Shown one piece after another: positions 57,430-64,000 of a stretch of 64,000 nt of DNA. The notes beneath the pieces were generated by a model. That model was given only the letters and a program-made list of their open reading frames with translations. It did not search any database and had not been told where the DNA came from. The stretch covers positions 191,001 through 255,000 of the forward strand of contig OX365953.1 of the NCBI GenBank assembly GCA_947247005.1, in the 5' to 3' direction. The number at the start of each line of letters is the position of its first letter. The stretch's first letter is position 1. This DNA comes from Spisula solida. Taxonomy: Eukaryota; Mollusca; Bivalvia; Venerida; Mactridae. A program made the translations under genes and the position numbers.

Positions 57430-58100
57430 TTTAAAACAAGAGGGTCGTGATGGCCCTATATCGCTGACCCGAGAAACATTGCTTTTGCTACATACCCAAT
57501 ACAGCAAATGGGCCAAGACTGGTCCACATCGCTCAAATAAGTTAATATGATATATACTGGTAGAACTGTTTAATAAGCTTCACCTGGATTTTATAGAGAC
57601 AAACATTCTTTAAATGTTTTATGAAAATCGGGCTATAATTGTGGCTCACATGCCTATTCTAAGACTTTATCTAGTGACCGAGATTTTAACCTCACATGAA
57701 CCAGTTTCGAACAATTTTATAAAGACAAACATTCTGACCATGTTTCATGAAGCTTGGGCCATAATTATGTATATTCACAAGCTTTTTCTTCGATTTGATG
57801 CAGTGACCTATTATGACACACACGACCGATCTAGATTTCATAAAAACAAACATTCTGACCAGGTTTCATGACGATTGGTCCATAATTGTGTTTTCTAACA
57901 TTTTCACTATTTCACATTGACCTAGTGACCTTGTTTTTAACCTAACATGACTCAAGTTTTAAGCTTGGTCTAGATTTTATAGAGACAAACATTCTAACAA
58001 AGTTTCATGAAGATTGTGTCATAATTCGCACAATTGGTTCACAAGCTTTTATCTAAGAATTGACTTAGTGACCTAGTTTTTGACCCCACATGTGTTGTGT
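57430..58100 (-). repeat. Opposite-strand copy of the 24-kb dispersed family
   Basis: Begins 'aaaacaagagggtcgtgatgg' + 'ccctatatcgctgacc', the inverse of the edge at about 25909-25950. It then holds three to four diverged units whose reverse complement reads 'cataattatggcccaagctt', 'catgaaacatggtcagaatg', 'aggtcactgcatcaaatcg'. Confidence 0.7.
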
Positions 58101-58109
58101 ATTCATAAA

Positions 58110-61100
58110 TTGGACCACCATGGCCTTCACTTGAGTGAAGTTTTAGTGTAGTTTAACCATAATTTAGTGGGGTTTAACCTATGCTTGTGCATAGGAAGTT
58201 GTTGGAATATAGCAGTAATTTGGTTCAGACGTACAATACAAGGAGTGAAGAAATGTTTGACTTTGTGTTGTTATAGAACAGTTTATGCAGGGAATTGCAT
58301 GGAATAAATAACCAACAATGTAATATGGTTACAATATGGTGGAGAATCTAAAGGAACAGTTTCAATTATTTGACGATATGGACTTCATTTGATAATCCCA
58401 TCCAAAAAAACCGTTGTAGACACTACATGTCACAATAATGAAACTTATAATAAATCCAGGTGAAGTTCAATATTTGATCATCAGGGATAAAAAACCAGAT
58501 GAAATCAAATATGTTACGTCGTCTCTGTCGCACTAGCCACGACAATGACGCACTTCAAGTGACGCAATAATACAGTGCCAAAAAAAAACTTCAAGTGTCA
58601 AGTGATTATTCACTATATGAACGCCTTATTATACAAGAAAAATTAAAAAGCAACGTGTCCATGTGGATCACGACACGTACAAGTTCGGTTCTCATAAATA
58701 GAGAGATTGTGAAAGTCAACGTTTTCAGCATTTTGTCATCCATGTGTATGTAGTTTCTACAAGTACAATACGTCACAGACACTTGGGTTTGGACCATGCT
58801 ACTATACCCCCGCTACGCGCCAGGAAATATTATTTATTTATTTATTATATATCCAGACCCATTCAGTAATCATACAAACATTTGTTGGATGTATTTAATG
58901 TTAATACAAAAATCTACGTAATTCCTCTACTGGTTAAGGTTCATTCTAGGGGGCGAAAATGTGTTTTTTTTCTTCAGTGATTTAAATACCCTTTTGGCAG
59001 AGAAACACATTAGTCTCATACATCATTTTGTAGCTTAAAGTTCAAATAATCTATATCAACAAGTGTTTTGTTATATTCACTTGTTATAAAAATGTATTTA
59101 TAAAAAGTTAATTACAAAATAGGTATACATTTTTCAAAATGTCAGTCTCATTTATTGGGTAACAAAATGCTAGAAAAATTAGAAATTGTGTTTGTCAAAT
59201 ATTTGAACAAGGTCATGCCTGTCCATTCATTTAAATAAAAGCAGTCAAAATGCATTGATTTTGAACAATAAAATACATCAACATGAATTAAAATCTATCA
59301 CATGTGTATGTGTGAAGGCCTACTTTTAATAAATCCTAAATAGTTTAGGGTACGGTGGACCTGACGGACCAGATAGTTATTGGTTTGTCAATAACTGATT
59401 TTATCGGGTCTATAAGACTTAAAACCCGATTATTTGTAAAAGTTTTAAGTTGCCTCGAAAGAACTAAAACAGGTTTATGGAAAATTAATTAAAGCTTTAG
59501 TATTTCTTTCATTTATAAACATATTTAGTTAGATATTCCTTTCCACTCTAATTTATTTGTTTATATACCAAATAAATTGCTTATTTATCTATAGTCGAAC
59601 TGGTCACTGATAACGTTTGTACCGTCCGTTAGCCCGTTTCTTTTAACATGGAAAAATGCTGTATTTGGTCAGTTTGTGTGTTAAAATGGTTAAATATTAC
59701 TCAAAAACCTATTTGCAGACGATAATATAGCATGGCAGTAACCTCACACCATACATAAACTTACCGATCACGTTGTAACATTTGCACGGACTATTCGTGT
59801 GGATTGAATATTTCTGACAGAATGTGTAATGTCCGATTTTACACAAACTGTATGTGATCGAGAAACGATCCAGACAATCAAGTTACAAAACTGTGTTTGC
59901 AATGATTATACGAGCATAATTAACATAAGGATTATTTAAAAACCCATAGTACTTTTGTAATTTAACTAAAATAAAGTTTGACAGACAGCCTCGTAACACA
60001 TATCAGATTATCAATTCGCTAACATGTGCAGCATGTGTTGAGATAGGAAAATGCTGATGTTGATGTTTCATTGGGACTTATATTAAACTGTTAAACCGTA
60101 AGTATCATATTGTATTCGATGTCATTATTTGTTATGAACGGCACATTATGAACACCGCATCATATTGATTTCGTCGATAAACTGTCGCACTCACAGGCCC
60201 TCGATGCGATGTTATGGTCCGGAAAATAAATATTACTCTATCTTCTACAAGGTGACTAACAGGGACCGGAATTCTCCGAGGGTAGAGAATACAATCATGT
60301 CCATAAATCCATCATTTATTCACCGATCTTATCAATCTTGGTGTCAATGGTGAGAGGAATGATTGTTCTTTAAGGAAAAATCACTGTCATAACATATATT
60401 TACACACAGCAAGAAATATCCGAACGCAAACAGTCACAAGACTTGTCAAAATGCCTTTCCGAAAAGATCTGATTGCATAAATTCTCAGATTGTTCAACTA
60501 TCGACGATATCGTAATGATTGAACAAATTCCTTCGGCAGATCGTTCCAGTAAACATAATAGAATAATGCGGTACCCTTAAAGTGTCGATAAATAGATATA
60601 AATTTGCTACACAGCGCGAAATTCGTAAACAAACGAGATGAAAACAATAATAAATATTTGGATTTCATTGTTATTATCGTAGGATCGTTTGTAAAGATGA
60701 TAAATTATGAATGCAATAAAGTTCATTATTCGATCTGGCTATCGATTATGTTGATTACTTGTTTGAAAAACATGTTGCTGTACGGTTACTGTGGTGACAG
60801 GAGGGATCAAACATGGCGACTTCCTTGTCGAAATTACACATCAACATGAAGGTGTTTTTCTCGTAAACAAAACACCAGCAGCTAATTTCAAGCCTGGCAT
60901 GCCCTTGCGACGATGGATTATAAAGTATATTCAATGAGTTCGTATTATAAAATACAATAATGATAACGTTTGACATTTTGAAGTGTATGTTTTTCAAGCA
61001 TTTTCAAGGGGTAGGATCTACCTTAAATGTAATCAAAGCTAGACAGGCATTTAAGAATATTTTGTATTTATCCCAGATACATTTAATCATGTACATGTAT

Positions 61101-61920
61101 GTGTGATTAGTGTATGGGTCGGGGTATACAATGGTGATGATAAAAATATATCCAGGTGCGTAGCTGGGCGGTCCAGACCCCAAGTTTCTGTGCAATACGT
61201 GTGAAAGATGAAATTTATACGGTCTGTGGATTATGTCACACAGGTATTTGTATGCACGAGGAACTCCATATTTTATCGCCCGTGGACTCATTAACAAGTG
61301 ATCTTACACGCACATATGTTGTGTTTCGCAAGCCAATTTTAATTGCAACGTGTACGTAAACATGTACGCGATGTTCACTTTACATCCTCAAAGAATACAT
61401 GTGTATATCCGTGACATCCTCCATTAAGAAAAAATACAATGGGCGGGTATACTGTAAACCACAAAATCGGTAAAACTAATTCTTTGCTAGACCGTAAGTA
61501 ACTACATGTATAGGAAAATTCTTGGGGATTCCCCTCAGCAGTTTTACTACAAGGAAGTATATTACCTGGATATTAAATGTTAATTGTTCGTGGAAATGAC
61601 ACAGCGCCGTATTGTATGGCTTTAGAAATATCTCGATTACATCTTTCTTTTTAAGCTAGAATGACTTTAAACTCGGATACCGATTAAAGAAATTTTTAAT
61701 GTACATATTTAAACGTTTATCGTTTTTCATGATGTAGAGTTATTTTATTTAACATGGCGTTACACTCGAGTTGAACTTGCATAATACCTGTAACTAAACT
61801 ACACCGATTTGATTGAAATTCTAGGACAACACAATAAAGCAAGTAAATCGGCACTTCTGACTCATAGTTTAAAACTACACAGGCACACGGTTGTATCGAT
61901 TTTAACTTTGATCCTTGGAA
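58110..61920. other. Intergenic, no gene seen
   Basis: AT-rich with only small chance frames. At 58799-58826 the word 'actatacccccgctacgcgcc' is another bivalve repeat edge. No exon-like block with good splice sites was recognised. Confidence 0.4.
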
Positions 61921-61924
61921 ATTT

Positions 61925-63055
61925 CCCAGCCTATTGTTGCTAAGTGACAATATCATACACACATCTTCCCCAACTATTGTCGCTTAGTGACAACATCATA
62001 CACACATCTTCCCCGCCTATTGCTGCTAAGTGACAACATACACACATCTTCCCCGCCTTTTGTTGCTAAGTTACAACATATACACATCTTCCCCGTCTAT
62101 TGTTGCTAAGTGATACCATTAAACACACATCTTCCCCACATATTGTTGCTAAGTTACAACATATACACATTTTCCCCGTCTATTGTTGCTAAGTGACAAC
62201 ATCATACACACATCTTCCCCACATATTGTTGCTAAGTGACACCATTATACACACATCTTCCCCATATAGTGTTGCTAAGTGACAACATCATACACACATC
62301 TTCCCCGCCTATTGCTGCTAAGTGACAACATACACACATCTTCCCCGCCTTTTGTTGCTAAGTTACAACATATACACATCTTCCCCGTCTATTGTTGCTA
62401 AGTGATACCATTATACACACATCTTCCCCACATATTGTTGCTAAGTTACAACATATACACATCTTCCCCGTCTATTGTTGCTAAGTGACAACATCATACA
62501 CACATCTTCCCCACATATTGTTGCTAAGTGACACCATTATACACACATCTTCCCCACATAGTGTTGCTAAGTTACAGCATCATACACACATCTTCCCCGC
62601 CTATTGTTGCTAAGTGACAACATACACACATCTTCCCCGCCTTTTGTTGCTAAGTTACAACATACACACATCTTCCCCGCCTTTTGTTGCTAAGTTACAA
62701 CATATACACATCTTCCCCGCCTATTGTTGCTAAGTGACAACATACACACATCTTCCCCGCCTATTGTTGCTAAGTGACAACATCATGCACACATCTTCCC
62801 AGCTTATTGTTGCTAAGTTACAACATATACACATCTTCCCCGTCTATTGTTGCTAAGTGACAACATCATACACACATCTTCCCCACATATTGTTGCTAAG
62901 TGACAACATCATACACACATCTTCCCCGCCTATTGTTGCTAAGTGACACCATTATACACACATCTTCCCCACATAGTGTTGCTAAGTTACAGCATCATGC
63001 ACACATCTTCCCAGCTTATTGTTGCTAAGTTACAACATCATACACACATCTTCCT
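61925..63055. repeat. 38-46 bp minisatellite, about 26 copies
   Basis: Unit 'attgttgctaagtgacaaca' + 'tcatacacacatcttccccgcct'. Variation includes loss of 'tcat', gtgac/gttac, and the spacer before attgttg (gcct, gtct, acat, gctt). Groups of units recur in the same order (for example 62010-62160 and 62305-62455), a higher-order duplication. Confidence 0.92.
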
Positions 63056-63679
63056 GAGTACAAACATTCTAAACTTAAATAGTCTTAACTATTAAAGGTT
63101 ATACAACATACGATGTGTCTTTACCATTGATTTGTGATTAACCTGCGAATAATTATAACAAAACAGGAGGTACTGGCCTAGTCCAAATAAAAACGAAATA
63201 AACGTGGTTCCAGTGTTTTTCATTGTTTGAAGCTATGTATAAAGATTGACTAATGACACTCCTGTATATGTGTAACATCAGGAATGAGGTGTCGAGAGTA
63301 AATGTAAATTGTAGAATTTGTTTCACAATAAAATATAAATATTTAGTTTAAACTGATATACATGTATGTAATTCTGATGTACTGTATGGCAGCCACTGTA
63401 AACTTGATGTATTTATTGGTATAATTATTCATTGGGTGATTTAATTTCCTGATTGAGGTCATCCGAGAAATCCACGAAATTAAATCCCCCACGAATATTA
63501 AAAGTAAAGTATTACTGTAACATTCGGTATATAGCTCAGATGTATTGTTTTGTCAAAGCACTTACAGAACATGTAGACTTACCATCAAACTTAAGTTCTT
63601 TATAATTCTTTTACAGCTATTAAATGGGGACAATTAGAGCTATAATACTAATAATGATTCCATTAATGAACTACTACAA

Positions 63680-63820
63680 AAAGATTATATTAAGTCAGAC
63701 AGGGAAGGCAGCACTCAACTTAACCAGCCGAGCACAGAAAACATTAAAAACACACAAAGCACAATGCACAACTAAACAATCACAGATCCGCCCAAGTCCA
63801 AGCTGTCGAAAAGTATAATA
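63680..63820 (+). repeat. Dispersed 'aagtcagacagggaaggcag' module, copy 5
   Basis: The best-preserved copy: aaaaagattatattaagtca, agggaaggcagcactcaac, aaccagccgagcacagaaaa, 'caagctgtcgaaaag'. It is followed by a small 'ctgaatgacc(ta)gt' repetition to about 63900. Confidence 0.6.
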
Positions 63821-64000
63821 AATTATAACTAGCTGAATGACCCAGTAGAAAAGATTCAGCAAACAAAAGGCGGAATGCCTACGCTGAATGACCTAGTTAC
63901 AACAGTAAAACTGCTGAACTACATAGTTTTAGCAGCCTTTAGTCTCAAAAGTTAAGTAACAGTATTAAAACGTTGAAAGGCCCGTATAGTCGTATGACCT

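Noticed and set aside
60604..60849. 81-codon frame considered as an exon
   Set aside because: No splice context or homology; AT-rich translation.

Overview
This is a low-density animal (metazoan) nuclear window, most likely from a bivalve mollusc. It is AT-rich, its genes are split by GT-AG introns, and it is full of decayed LINEs, tRNA-derived SINE-like pieces and the short 'aggtcaaggtcacagtgacc' / 'gagggtc..tggccctatatcgc' repeat families that I associate with bivalve genomes. I cannot name the species. Of 64 kb, only two genes are supported exon by exon, plus one probable terminal exon.

Layout. 0-4 kb: a possible minus-strand last exon of a Cys-rich protein (about 1.1-1.2 kb) and a repeat-rich stretch with a 205-bp duplication. 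4.2-6 kb: a broken LINE reverse transcriptase on the plus strand. 8.6-10.6 kb: a complete three-exon minus-strand gene for a 240-residue, four-transmembrane, claudin/PMP22-like protein. 14.8-18.8 kb: two minus-strand LINE remnants separated by a foldback element (about 16.96-18.28 kb). 19.45-21.55 kb: a second foldback-type element whose arms are made of short sub-repeats, with another 1-kb element with perfect 29-bp inverted ends inside it. 24.2-25.95 kb: a roughly 145-bp tandem repeat block. 30-35 kb: two large satellite or minisatellite blocks.

35.1-48.4 kb holds the one gene of clear identity: LIS1/PAFAH1B1, eleven coding exons, 408 residues, complete with its LisH domain, coiled coil and seven WD40 blades. 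It recruits and regulates cytoplasmic dynein and is the non-catalytic subunit of PAF acetylhydrolase Ib. Its introns are loaded with minisatellites and mobile elements. Two stand out. One is a tandem array of seven near-identical 3' splice acceptors ending at the real exon 5 acceptor. The other is a 1.44-kb inverted repeat with arms of about 470 bp in intron 9. Downstream (48.4-57.3 kb) is a long non-coding stretch, perhaps partly 3' UTR, with a MITE that supplies two AATAAA signals, a pair of hairpins and four more tandem arrays. 57.4-64 kb is intergenic repeat, including a 1.1-kb minisatellite.

The two recognised genes show no functional link. The most unusual property of the window is structural: about a dozen unrelated minisatellite families in 33 kb, and several foldback or inverted-repeat elements nested in each other and in introns. 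No prokaryotic, viral or CRISPR system is present.
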